From the NCBI GenBank assembly GCA_943914515.1, contig CALUCI010000004.1, forward strand, positions 7,464 through 71,463: a DNA stretch of 64,000 nt. The letters run 5' to 3'. The DNA comes from an uncultured Pseudomonas sp. (GTDB lineage Bacteria > Pseudomonadota > Gammaproteobacteria > Pseudomonadales > Pseudomonadaceae). Every line of letters begins with the position of its first letter. Within the stretch, counting starts at the first letter, position 1. Below the pieces are notes generated by a model. The model was not told the origin of the DNA and did no database searches. It saw nothing but the letters and a program-made list of their open reading frames with translations. Below, one piece after another: positions 19,077 to 27,711 of the stretch. Made by a program: the position numbers and the translations under genes.

Positions 19077-19138
19077 GCCGGGATCCTGACTGGGTCACCG
19101 CCTGGCACAGGCTGGCGGCGACCGGGACTTGCAGTGGT

Positions 19139-19172
19139 CAGGGGTCATGAACCAACGTTTTTCTGACCCCTG
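19139..19172. repeat. Inverted repeat beside the pseB scar
   Basis: A perfect 9-bp inverted repeat, CAGGGGTCA/TGACCCCTG (19139-19147 and 19164-19172), has a 16-nt loop. It lies 63 bp upstream of the pseC start and 44 bp after the end of the large glycosyltransferase gene. It lacks a T-run, so a simple terminator is unlikely. The GGGGTCA palindrome resembles sequences I associate with IS200/RAYT-type elements, but that link is unverified. Confidence 0.6.
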
Positions 19173-19215
19173 CCCTGTTTATCCATGCCCGAAGCAAGAT
19201 ACAGGCCAGTACCGC

Positions 19216-22116
19216 TCAGCCGATCAGGCCATGCCAGTCGAACGCGGCGTTGCTGACGTTGAGACCACGGCCGTGGGCCGCGCTCTGCCACAAGGCCGCC
19301 CACTTTTGCCGCAGCGCGGCGAGCGCCACCGCATCGTCCGGCAAGGTGCCCGGATGGATCACCTGGACCTGTGGCGTCCAGACGGTCAGCAAGCCAGCCT
19401 CCGCAACTTTCAGGCAGAGATCGACATCGGCGTAGCTGTTGGCAAAAGCGTCTTCGTCCAGCCCGCCCAGCGCGCGGAACACCTCGCTGCGGACCATCAG
19501 GCACGCCGCCGAGACGGCCGGGTAGTTCTGCTCGACGCCAACCTGCCCCAGGTAACCGTGCTCATCCTTGCCCAGCCCGGCATGTGCAGCTACCACCCGG
19601 CCATCGACGGCAAGCGTGAGCCCGCCATGGGAGACCTTGCCGTCGGCATCGATCAGCTTGGCCCCCACCACGCCGACTTCCGGACGCTGGGCCTGGTTGA
19701 GCAACGCTTCCAGCCAGTTGGCGTTGACCACCTCGGCATTGGCCGCGAGCAGCACCAGGTACTCGCCGGTCGCCTCAGCGCTGGCAGCGTTGATCAGCGC
19801 CGCAGGGCTGAGGCGCTGCGGGCTCTGCAAGACCCGCACCCGGCCACCCGCCTGTTGCACCTGCTCCAGCCACTGCAAATGCTCTGGCGACTGGCTGGCG
19901 TTATCGACGATCAACACTTCGTAGCGCAGGTAGCGGGTGCGCTGCAGAACGCTTTCCAGGCAGCGCTGCAGATCGGCCTGGTTGTCTTCGCTGTGCAGGA
20001 TGATCGACACCTGCGGACGTTCCAGGTGGCGGTAGTCGATGCGCAGTGCGCCCGGCTGCGCCGAGCTGACCTGAGCCTTGTAGCCGCGACTGGCCAGATG
20101 ACGCGCCAGCGCCTGGCGGGCATGTTCGTTGTGCTTGAGCACCGGCGCGCTGCTGACCAGCACCGGCTCGTCGAGGTGCGCCAGCCCATTCAGGCCACCC
20201 TGCTCGATCAGGCGCAGCAGCAGGTCGTATTCCAGCGCGTCGGCGTAATCGGCGGAGAAACCACCGGCTTCAACCAGCACCTCGCGACGTACCAGCCAGT
20301 GCCGGGCCATCATCAGCGGCAGGCTCTGCAGCAGGTCGAGGTTGATCCCCGGGCGCAGCATTTCGCGCCAGGCGCCACCCGACAACTGCTGAATCTCGTC
20401 CACTGCCACCGCGCGGCACTCCGGCGCATCGAGCAGTTCCAGGCCGGCGCGCAGCAGGCCGGTGGCGGTGAACTCATCACCCACGTCGGCCAGCATCAGC
20501 CACTCGCAGGAGGTCTGCCGGGCGATCTGGTTGATCTTGTCGACGTAGTCGGTCTTGCTGACCCGCACGAAGTGCACGGTGTTGTGCAGCGACGTCACCG
20601 CCGGCAACGGCCCGGTGGTGAACACCACGATACGGAACGCGCGGCTCAGCCCGCTGAGCAGGCTGTCGAAGGTCGCCTGCAACTTGCTCTCGTCGTTTTC
20701 CAGATCGAGCAGCAGGATGCCGAATTGAGGCCCGCCCTGGTGCTGTGCCAGGTGCGCCTTGATCGCCTCGTGGGCAGCCTCGTCGGGGCGCCGTGCGTCC
20801 AGCCAGTCCAGCATGCGTCCGGACGGCTGGGCGCTGAGCATCGCGCGACCGCCATTGCTGTCGACCGACTCCAGACGACGCGCCCAGCCAGCCAGGCGGC
20901 TCGCTTCTTCGCTCTGGCCGTTGTCGTGCAGCAGTTCGATCAGCCGGTTGACCACTTTCAGGTTGTACGCACCGCACTCCAGCGCTTCCTGGGCACGGGC
21001 GATCACCACCTCGATGTGCTCGCCGGCATGCTCACGCAACAGGCGCTCCTGCTTCAGCCAGATCGGCTCCAGCTCTTCGAGCTGCAGACGTCCCGCCGGC
21101 ATGGCATGGATGAGAAATTCGATCTCGCTCAGGCGGTCGAAGAATGGCTTGTTGTAGAACGGCAGGTCGACGTACTGGGTCGGCAGGAAATGTCGCTTCG
21201 GCTCGTTGCCGGCACCGGTGCACAAGGACGAAAAAATCGGCTCGATGATCAACGAGCGACCGGCTGCCAGGCACTCGTACATCGTGGCGAAGCTCTGCCG
21301 GGCGAAGGCGCGCAACTGCTCCGGCTCGCCGCCGATCGGCGTGCGCAGACCGGCCAGCACATCCGCGAAGGCTTCGCGACTAGCCACCGAGCTGTCATCC
21401 ATCAGCGCCAGTGCGTAGGACACTTCAGTGTTGTGGTCGGAACCGCCGTAGTTCGCCTCGCGCACCGAGTACGGCAGCGGCAGGATCCGCGCCTTGGCGC
21501 AGGCCAGCAGGAAGTAGGCGTGGCTGACCTCCAGCCATTCGAAACTGAGGTCGTCCGGGATCTGCTCGGACCAGTCACGCAGCAAGGCCGTGCGGGTCAC
21601 GGCGAAGAACGGCGGGATGAATTCGTGCAGGTAATCGAGCAGGCGTTGCTGCGGGATATCGTTGCCGAAGTCCTCGCGGGCGATCTTCTTGTCGCGCCGG
21701 TAGTAGTTCACATGGCCCGCTTCAGCCAGGTACATCATGCTGTAGCCCTGGCACAGGCCGTAGTCCGGATGCGCTTCGAGGAAGGCCAGGGACTCGCCGA
21801 TACCCTCGGTCAGAATGAAGTCGTCATCGGCGGCCAGGGCCATGTACGGCGTATCGACCTGGGTGATGCCGTACTTGATCTTGGCCTGGAAGCCCCGATA
21901 GCTGAACTGCGGCAGGTGCTGGTAGCGCACCCCGGGAAAGCGCCGGGCGATGTCTTCGGCAGAGACCTGCGAGGAGTCCAGCACCAGGATCTGGCCCGGG
22001 AAATTGGCGTAGTACTGCAACGCGCGACGCAGGAACGCCGGGCGGTTGTGAGTGACCAACACCAGTGTGAAACGCTCGCGCAGTGCTGCGCTATCCAACC
22101 CGAACTGCTCTTGCAT
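19216..22116 (-). CDS. Large two-domain glycosyltransferase
   Basis: The protein (about 966 residues from MQEQFGLDS) has an N-terminal GT-A-like domain (about 15-320; TLVLVTHNRPAFLRRAL, ALAADDDFILTEG) and a C-terminal family-2 domain (about 625-960; VSIILHSEDNQADLQRCLESVLQRT, VDLCLKVAEAGLLTVWTPQVQVIHPG), with a helical linker between. It therefore probably adds two sugars, or one sugar plus a scaffold role, in the flagellin glycan. No membrane segment is seen. The frame extends to a TTG at 22128; the ATG at 22116 is best spaced from GGGG. It is downstream of the CDP-sugar genes and likely in their operon. Confidence 0.85.
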   Translation of the reverse strand: MQEQFGLDSAALRERFTLVLVTHNRPAFLRRALQYYANFPGQILVLDSSQVSAEDIARRFPGVRYQHLPQFSYRGFQAKIKYGITQVDTPYMALAADDDFILTEGIGESLAFLEAHPDYGLCQGYSMMYLAEAGHVNYYRRDKKIAREDFGNDIPQQRLLDYLHEFIPPFFAVTRTALLRDWSEQIPDDLSFEWLEVSHAYFLLACAKARILPLPYSVREANYGGSDHNTEVSYALALMDDSSVASREAFADVLAGLRTPIGGEPEQLRAFARQSFATMYECLAAGRSLIIEPIFSSLCTGAGNEPKRHFLPTQYVDLPFYNKPFFDRLSEIEFLIHAMPAGRLQLEELEPIWLKQERLLREHAGEHIEVVIARAQEALECGAYNLKVVNRLIELLHDNGQSEEASRLAGWARRLESVDSNGGRAMLSAQPSGRMLDWLDARRPDEAAHEAIKAHLAQHQGGPQFGILLLDLENDESKLQATFDSLLSGLSRAFRIVVFTTGPLPAVTSLHNTVHFVRVSKTDYVDKINQIARQTSCEWLMLADVGDEFTATGLLRAGLELLDAPECRAVAVDEIQQLSGGAWREMLRPGINLDLLQSLPLMMARHWLVRREVLVEAGGFSADYADALEYDLLLRLIEQGGLNGLAHLDEPVLVSSAPVLKHNEHARQALARHLASRGYKAQVSSAQPGALRIDYRHLERPQVSIILHSEDNQADLQRCLESVLQRTRYLRYEVLIVDNASQSPEHLQWLEQVQQAGGRVRVLQSPQRLSPAALINAASAEATGEYLVLLAANAEVVNANWLEALLNQAQRPEVGVVGAKLIDADGKVSHGGLTLAVDGRVVAAHAGLGKDEHGYLGQVGVEQNYPAVSAACLMVRSEVFRALGGLDEDAFANSYADVDLCLKVAEAGLLTVWTPQVQVIHPGTLPDDAVALAALRQKWAALWQSAAHGRGLNVSNAAFDWHGLIG

Positions 22117-22173
22117 ATCCATCCCCAACCACGGGCCCGAAGCCCGATGAACTCAAAATGACGGTGAAAAGAC

Positions 22174-22929
22174 TCAGCGCACCCGGCGCAGGTAGCCGTC
22201 GGGCGCGACGGTCATCAGCAGCTTGTTCTGCATCTGCTGGTCGATCTCGAAATCACGGTTTTCCTCGAGGTATGCCCAGACCGCGGTCTTCGGGTTGTCA
22301 CCCGGCCCCCACGGGCGGTCCGGGAAGAACTCCGGCGGCATGTCTTCGACCACGGTGTCCATCACCACGCAGTAGCTGTCCACCGCCACCAGTGGCGCGT
22401 AGGCACGCAACTCGGCGAGCACGTGTTCATGGGTGTGGTTGGAATCCAGCACCAGAATCACCTTCTTGCCCTCGGCAAGTGCCTTGACCTGAGCCACCAC
22501 CGCCGCGTCGACGCTGGAACCCTCGATCATGGCGATGCGCTTGCTCATCGGGTGCGCCTCGATCGCCTCGCGGTTGTGCGGACGAATGTCACGGTCGATG
22601 CCCAGCACCTCGCCGAAGCCCTGCAGTTCCAGCAGCGAGGCGTAATAAATGATCGAGCCGCCATGGGCGATGCCGCACTCGATGATCAGGTCCGGCTTGA
22701 CCCGCCAGATGATCTCCTGCATCGCCAGCATGTCCTGCGGCAACTGGATGATCGGCCGGCCCATCCACGAGAAGTGGTAGCTGTACTTGTGCTTTGCCGA
22801 CTCGTTGAAGAAGTCCCGGGCCAGGCCCTTGAGCTTTTCATCCTGGCCCTGGGCGGCGACTTCGGCCTGACACTCGGCTTCGAAGGCTTTGATAACGTCG
22901 GTCATGGTGTTGTCTCTATGGCTAGTCAT
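22174..22929 (-). CDS. CmcI/cephalosporin-hydroxylase-family O-methyltransferase
   Basis: The 251-residue protein matches the CmcI family (also called rhamnosyl O-methyltransferase family): it has FFNESAKHKYSYHFSWMGRPIIQLPQDM, a SAM-binding region IIECGIAHGGSIIYYASLLEL, and VILVLDSNHTHEHVLAELRAYAPLV with likely metal ligands. Despite the name, members in sugar clusters are thought to O-methylate deoxysugars with a divalent metal and SAM. The start at 22929 overlaps the preceding methyltransferase stop (ATGA); an ATG at 22905 is an alternative. The target here is presumably a hydroxyl of the branched hexose made by the neighbouring genes. Confidence 0.82.
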   Translation of the reverse strand: MTSHRDNTMTDVIKAFEAECQAEVAAQGQDEKLKGLARDFFNESAKHKYSYHFSWMGRPIIQLPQDMLAMQEIIWRVKPDLIIECGIAHGGSIIYYASLLELQGFGEVLGIDRDIRPHNREAIEAHPMSKRIAMIEGSSVDAAVVAQVKALAEGKKVILVLDSNHTHEHVLAELRAYAPLVAVDSYCVVMDTVVEDMPPEFFPDRPWGPGDNPKTAVWAYLEENRDFEIDQQMQNKLLMTVAPDGYLRRVR

Positions 22930-23999
22930 TGAAATGCGGCGCTGTCGACGGCGTGATAGACAAAGCGGTCAGCGGTCATGCGGCGGATTTCTTCGAGGTA
23001 ATTGGAATTCATCACGAACAGGTTGGCGCCATCGGGCAAGGCCGCCATCGCCTCTTCCGGCGAGGACACGCGCGCCCCGCTCAACGGCAGGTAACGGCCC
23101 TGTTTGGCCGGGTTGATGTCGACCACCTGGTCCACCGACACACCGGCGCGCTGCAGGAACAGCGAATAGATCACGCCCTTGGACGACGCGCCCCATATCG
23201 CCGAACCACGCCCCGCGTCGCCGCGCACGATGTCCACGGCACGGGTCAGGCTGGCGCTGAAATCGTCGGGCAGATGCAGCGGCTCGACCGTACTGGCCAG
23301 CGGGCTGCGCAGACTGGCAAGGTCGGCCACGATGTACAGGTACTGGCCACCGAACAGGTGCCCGGCCTCCTGCACGCTGCCGAACAGGCGCTGCAGGTCA
23401 CTCAGGCGGAAATAATTGACGTGCTCGTAGAACAGGTCGAACCAGGCCTTGTGCTCGATGATCCAGTCCAGGCACGGCACTTCGATATAGATCAGCCCGG
23501 CACCACCGTTGGCGCGGGCGATCTCGCCGAGAAAGCTGACCGGGTCGGCGATGTGCTCCAGCACGTGGCGCAGGACGATGGCGTCGGCGCGAAGGTCCAG
23601 TTCTGCGGTGAACGGCGCCTTGATCACTTCCGGGTTGTCGCCTTCGTAGGCCGGGTCGATGCCGGTCACCGCGTAGCCGCGCTCGCGCAGCAGCTCCAGG
23701 AAGTAGCCTTTGCCACACCCCACTTCGATCAGGCTGCGCCCGCTGAAATGCCGGGCGACGATCGCCTCGACGTCGTTCAGGTGACGCTGGAACTGGCCGG
23801 AGTGGGCCTGCTCGTTCTGGTAGTCGCTGTCGTAGCTGAGCTTGTCGGCATCGAAGGCGTCATTGAAGACCAGGCCGCTGCGCTGGTCCTGCACCAGCAG
23901 CATGTCGGCGCTGGCACTGGCGCGGGCGCTCTCGGCATCGGCAAAGGTGCGGTTCTGCAGCACCGGCAGGCCGGTGGCGCGGTACAACTCATGCTTCAT
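22926..23999 (-). CDS. SAM-dependent methyltransferase with C-terminal Methyltransf_14-like domain
   Basis: The 357-residue protein has a class I SAM fold: motif I IEVGCGKGYFLELLRERG at about 95-112 and an acidic end of strand two (TGIDPAY). The C-terminal part (WGASSKGVIYSLFLQRAG, VVDINPAKQGRYLPLSG) is like the C-terminal domain of sugar C-methyltransferases, also seen in the neighbour at 24852-26075. Unlike that neighbour, it lacks the N-terminal Cys-rich zinc site. The ATG at 23999 has a GGGAG ribosome-binding site and overlaps the upstream gene by 11 bp. It may act on C, O or N of the same sugar; which one is unknown. Confidence 0.82.
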   Translation of the reverse strand: MKHELYRATGLPVLQNRTFADAESARASASADMLLVQDQRSGLVFNDAFDADKLSYDSDYQNEQAHSGQFQRHLNDVEAIVARHFSGRSLIEVGCGKGYFLELLRERGYAVTGIDPAYEGDNPEVIKAPFTAELDLRADAIVLRHVLEHIADPVSFLGEIARANGGAGLIYIEVPCLDWIIEHKAWFDLFYEHVNYFRLSDLQRLFGSVQEAGHLFGGQYLYIVADLASLRSPLASTVEPLHLPDDFSASLTRAVDIVRGDAGRGSAIWGASSKGVIYSLFLQRAGVSVDQVVDINPAKQGRYLPLSGARVSSPEEAMAALPDGANLFVMNSNYLEEIRRMTADRFVYHAVDSAAFQ

Positions 24000-24855
24000 G
24001 TTCAGCTCCCGACAGGCTGCGCAAGCGCTGGGCATCGCCCCAGAACGCCATGGGTTCGTGCAGCGGATATGGGTAATGGCCGAGGTTCAGGCGAATCCGC
24101 GAATCACGTGCTGCGCAATGGTCTTCCACCAGCCGCCGCACCGACACCGGCTGACCGCTGCAGACATTGACCACGCCGCTGAAATCGCGCCGATGCAACA
24201 GCGCCGCCAGATGCTCGGCTGCCACCTGGATCGGCAGAAAGTCGCGTAGCTGCTCGCCGCCCGACATGTCGAAACGCTCCAGGCCACCGTCGATGGCACG
24301 GTCGAGCGCCGCCAGAAGGCTGTTGGGGTTCTGCCCGACGCCGTGCAGGTAGAACAGCCGCGCCCACTGCAGATCGAACGGTACCTGCTGGCGCAACGAC
24401 TGCAGAAACAGGTGCAAGCTGTGCTTGGCCAGGCCGTAGGCGTTGGCCGGACGGCACTCGAGGTCCTCGCTCAAGGAGCCGCTTTGCAGGCCGTATTCAA
24501 AGCAGGTGCCGGTCACTTGTACCTGGCCGACGCCAGTCTGCACGGCCCGTTTGATGAAGGCATAGTCAGCTAGCAGGTTGTGTTCGAAATGAAACAGGCC
24601 CTGATAGTTGGGCAAACCTGGCCAGGCCAGGTGAACCAGGGCATCGACGCCCTGGCACAGCGCCGCGACGTCCAGTTGCGGGTCGTGGATGTCGGCAGCG
24701 ACGAATTCGACCTGGGCGAACCAGGGCAAGGCTTGCGCCGGCTCGAGCCGTCGCGCCACCGCCCGCACCTGACAGCCACGCGCCAGCAATGCAGCGACCA
24801 GATGCTGGCCGACAAATCCGCTGGCGCCCGTGACCAGTACCTTCAGCCCGCTCAC
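23989..24855 (-). CDS. NAD-dependent sugar epimerase/4-ketoreductase
   Basis: The 288-residue protein is an extended short-chain dehydrogenase: Rossmann motif VLVTGASGFVGQHLVAAL at the N-terminus and the YxxxK pair in NAYGLAKHSLHLFL. This family reduces or epimerises nucleotide sugars. In this cluster it is the best candidate for the final 4-keto reduction of the CDP-linked C-methyl sugar. The GTG start at 24855 overlaps the stop of the C-methyltransferase in a GTGA junction. An upstream in-frame ATG at 24900 would lie inside that gene and is less likely. Confidence 0.84.
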   Translation of the reverse strand: MSGLKVLVTGASGFVGQHLVAALLARGCQVRAVARRLEPAQALPWFAQVEFVAADIHDPQLDVAALCQGVDALVHLAWPGLPNYQGLFHFEHNLLADYAFIKRAVQTGVGQVQVTGTCFEYGLQSGSLSEDLECRPANAYGLAKHSLHLFLQSLRQQVPFDLQWARLFYLHGVGQNPNSLLAALDRAIDGGLERFDMSGGEQLRDFLPIQVAAEHLAALLHRRDFSGVVNVCSGQPVSVRRLVEDHCAARDSRIRLNLGHYPYPLHEPMAFWGDAQRLRSLSGAEHEA

Positions 24856-26075
24856 AGAATGGTCAACTCCGGCACCGCGATGACGAAACGTCCGCCCCAT
24901 TCACGCACCAGCGCCTGCTGCTCGCTCACTTCGGCAAGCAGGTTCCACGGCAACACCAGGACGTAATCCGGCTGCTCGATGGCCAGACGCTCCGGCGCCA
25001 CCACCGGGATCCGGCTGCCAGGCAGAAACTTGCCCTGTTTGTGCGGGTTGGCGTCAGCCACCCAGCTCAGCAGATCGGCACGCACGCCGGCGTAGTTGAG
25101 CAAGGTATTGCCCTTGGCCGCAGCGCCATAACCCACCACGCGCTTGCCCTCGGCCCTGGCCTGCAACAGGAAACGCAGCAACTGGTGCTTGATGCGCTCC
25201 GCCGCTGGCGCCAGCGTCGAGTAGAAGTCGGCGCTGGTCACGCCAACCTTGTCTTCGGTGTGCAGCAACTGCTGCACTGCCGGCGTCAGTGCCTGCGGCC
25301 CGCCAGCACGCTGTACGAACACCCGCAGAGAACCGCCGTGGGTCGGCAGTTCCTGGACATCGAAAATCTCCAGGCCGTTGCGCACACACAGGGTCTGTAC
25401 TGCGGTCAGCGACAGGTATGAGTAGTGCTCGTGGTACAGGGTGTCGAACTGATGCTCGGCCATCAGGCTGAGCAGATGCGGGAACTCGAAGGTTGCAACC
25501 CCGGCCGGCTTGAGCAGGGTGGCGAAGCCACGCAGGAAATCGTTGATATCCGGCACATGGGCCAGCACGTTGTTGGCCGCCATCAGATCGGCAGCCCAGC
25601 CGTCTTCCAACAGTTGCCGCGCACTCTGTTCGCCGAAGAACACTTCGCGAATTTCCAGACCCTTTTCCCGCGCCGCCTCGGCGGTGCTGCGGGTGGGCTC
25701 GACGCCCAGGCAGGGAATGCCGCGCGCGGCCACGTACTGCAACAGGTAACCGTCGTTGGCAGCGATTTCCACCACCCGGCTCGTGCTGTCCAGGCCAAAG
25801 CGCGCAGCCATGTCCTCTACGTAGCGGCTGGCATGGGCCAGCCAGGAACTGGAGTAAGAGCTGAAATAGGCGTAATCGGCATCGAACAGGGTATCGGCGC
25901 GGGTGTAGTCCTCGGTCTGGACCAGCCAGCACTGCTCACAGACGCCGACCTTGAGTGGCACCCAGGCTTCGGCCTCGGTCAGTTGCGCGGCGCGCAGATA
26001 AGCGTTGGAAGGCGGCGCGGTACCCAGGTCGATCAACGACAGGCCCAATGCTGCGCCACAGCCACGGCAGTTCAT
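24852..26075 (-). CDS. Sugar C-methyltransferase (TylCIII/NovU type)
   Basis: The 407-residue protein has the three-part layout of nucleotide-sugar C3-methyltransferases: an N-terminal zinc site (MNCRGCGAALG and VGVCEQCWLVQ), a SAM domain (VVEIAANDGYLLQYVAARG, CLGVEPT) and a C-terminal domain (VVGYGAAAKGNTLLNYAGV, VADANPHKQGKFLPG). Known members (TylC3, NovU, EryBIII) methylate C3 or C5 of 4-keto-6-deoxy sugars. Here the likely substrate is the CDP-4-keto-6-deoxyhexose from RfbG. The ATG overlaps the epimerase stop as ATGA and the end overlaps the reductase start as GTGA, so expression is coupled on both sides. Confidence 0.9.
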   Translation of the reverse strand: MNCRGCGAALGLSLIDLGTAPPSNAYLRAAQLTEAEAWVPLKVGVCEQCWLVQTEDYTRADTLFDADYAYFSSYSSSWLAHASRYVEDMAARFGLDSTSRVVEIAANDGYLLQYVAARGIPCLGVEPTRSTAEAAREKGLEIREVFFGEQSARQLLEDGWAADLMAANNVLAHVPDINDFLRGFATLLKPAGVATFEFPHLLSLMAEHQFDTLYHEHYSYLSLTAVQTLCVRNGLEIFDVQELPTHGGSLRVFVQRAGGPQALTPAVQQLLHTEDKVGVTSADFYSTLAPAAERIKHQLLRFLLQARAEGKRVVGYGAAAKGNTLLNYAGVRADLLSWVADANPHKQGKFLPGSRIPVVAPERLAIEQPDYVLVLPWNLLAEVSEQQALVREWGGRFVIAVPELTIL

Positions 26076-26632
26076 GGGTGCACTCCGGTGAAGTGGTGGT
26101 CCAGCCAAGGGTGCTCGGCATCCCTGGCTGACAGATTCTTGACGCTCAACGGCCAGTCAATGGCAAGGCGCGGGTCGTGTACCGACAACCCGCCTTCACG
26201 GCCCGGCGCATAGTCGGCGCTGTGCAGGTAAAGCAACTCGGCTTCCTCGCTCAGCACCTGGAAGCCATGGGCGAAGCCGGCGGGAATCAGCAGGCTGCGG
26301 CCATCGCCGGCGCACAGGCGCTCGGCATGCCAGTGCAGGAAGGTCGGCGAGCCGTGGCGCAGGTCCACCGCCACATCCCAGACCTCGCCGCGCAGACAGG
26401 TAATCAGCTTGGCTTCAGGCGTGTCGCCCTGCTGGTAATGCAGCCCACGCACGGAGCCTGCGCCCAGGGTGTGCGAATGATTGATCTGGCGGATATGAAA
26501 CGGCGTGCCCAACTCGCTCAGGCTGGCCTCGCAGAACAGCCGGGCGAACTGGCCGCGGCTGTCGCCATGGCGCTTGTGCTGCACGCTGAACAAGCCGGAC
26601 AGCGGCAACGCTTGCAACTGCAGGTCGCTCAC
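26072..26632 (-). CDS. RfbC-type 3,5-epimerase family protein
   Basis: The 186-residue cupin has the dTDP-4-dehydrorhamnose 3,5-epimerase fold: GDSRGQFARLFCE, the catalytic His region VRGLHYQQGDTPEAKL, the Asp-containing VWDVAVDLRHGSPTF, and LLIPAGFAHGFQVLSE. The partners are CDP-sugar enzymes, so it probably acts on CDP-4-keto-6-deoxyglucose at C3 and/or C5, not on a dTDP sugar. The start codon is GTG, overlapping the rfbG stop (GTGA). Whether it epimerises one or two centres cannot be told from sequence. Confidence 0.88.
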   Translation of the reverse strand: MSDLQLQALPLSGLFSVQHKRHGDSRGQFARLFCEASLSELGTPFHIRQINHSHTLGAGSVRGLHYQQGDTPEAKLITCLRGEVWDVAVDLRHGSPTFLHWHAERLCAGDGRSLLIPAGFAHGFQVLSEEAELLYLHSADYAPGREGGLSVHDPRLAIDWPLSVKNLSARDAEHPWLDHHFTGVHP

Positions 26633-27711
26633 GACAGCTCCGCGTACAGGTTCAGTTGGTCGAGGGTGACAGCCCGCAGGTCATCGCCGCGCTTCCAGGC
26701 CAGATGCCACTCCAGGGTGTGCTCCAGGCATTCGCGCAGCGACCAGCGCGTACGCCAGCCCAGCAGTTGGCGGGCACGGGCACTGTCCAGACGCAACAAC
26801 CCGGCCTCGTGCAATTCGCTGGGTTCGACCTGTACGCCAGGCGCATCCGGCCACTGCCGGGCCAGGCGTCCGACGACCTCGCCCACACTGCACATGTCGG
26901 CCTCGCCAGGCCCGAAGTTCCAGGCGCCGGAGAATTCCGGGCCCTTGGTGAACAGCCGGTGCGCCAGCAACAGGTAACCGGCCAGCGGTTCCAGCGCGTG
27001 CTGCCAGGGGCGTACCGCCTGTGGATAACGCAAGGTCACCGGCTCGCCCGCCGACCAGGCCTTGAGCACATCGGGGATCAGCCGCTCGGCAGCGAAATCG
27101 CCACCGCCGAGCACGTTGCCGGCCCGCGCAGTGGCCAGCGCCAGGCCATGTTCGGCATGACTCGCCGGCGGGAAGAAAGAGGCCGTGTAGGACTGCGCCA
27201 GCAGTTCACAGCAGGCCTTGCTGCTGCTGTACGGGTCATGCCCGCCCAGCGCTTCGTTTTCACGATACGGCCATGGCCATTCCTGATTGGCGTAGACCTT
27301 GTCGGTAGTGACCAGCACCACCGCGCGCACGCCACCGGTCTGGCGAATCGCTTCCAGCAGGTTGAGAGTACCGATGACGTTGCTGGAGTAAGTGCCCAGC
27401 GGATCACGGTAGGCCTCGCGTACCAACGGCTGCGCCGCCAGGTGCAGGACGATCTCCGGCTGGGTCTCGGCCACCACTTCAAGCAGTGCGCCAAGGTCGC
27501 GCAGGTCGCCGCGCACGTCATTGATGTCCTGGCCGACGCGGGCCAGTTCGAACAGGCTCGGCTCGGTGCTCGGGTCAAGGGCGAAGCCCGTGACCTCGGC
27601 GCCCAGCTCACGCAGCCACAACGCCAGCCAACTGCCCTTGAAGCCGGTATGGCCGGTCAGCAGGACACGTTTGCCCTCCCAGAACTCGCGATTCAAGCCC
27701 ACTGTTTCCAT
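26629..27711 (-). CDS. rfbG: CDP-glucose 4,6-dehydratase RfbG
   Basis: This enzyme converts CDP-glucose to CDP-4-keto-6-deoxyglucose, the branch point for CDP-dideoxy and branched sugars. The 360-residue protein has the signature FWEGKRVLLTGHTGFKGSWLALWL, the active-site region LVTTDKVYANQEW, and the Tyr/Lys pair in HDPYSSSKACCELLAQSY. Its start overlaps rfbF by 19 bp. A CDP-6-deoxy-xylo-hexulose 3-dehydrase (ddhC/rfbH), needed for 3,6-dideoxy sugars, is not present, which argues against an abequose- or tyvelose-type product. Confidence 0.95.
   Translation of the reverse strand: METVGLNREFWEGKRVLLTGHTGFKGSWLALWLRELGAEVTGFALDPSTEPSLFELARVGQDINDVRGDLRDLGALLEVVAETQPEIVLHLAAQPLVREAYRDPLGTYSSNVIGTLNLLEAIRQTGGVRAVVLVTTDKVYANQEWPWPYRENEALGGHDPYSSSKACCELLAQSYTASFFPPASHAEHGLALATARAGNVLGGGDFAAERLIPDVLKAWSAGEPVTLRYPQAVRPWQHALEPLAGYLLLAHRLFTKGPEFSGAWNFGPGEADMCSVGEVVGRLARQWPDAPGVQVEPSELHEAGLLRLDSARARQLLGWRTRWSLRECLEHTLEWHLAWKRGDDLRAVTLDQLNLYAELS

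Noticed and set aside
19129..22161. A 1010-codon plus-strand frame opposite the second large glycosyltransferase
   Set aside because: Same reason: shadow composition and a clear gene on the minus strand.
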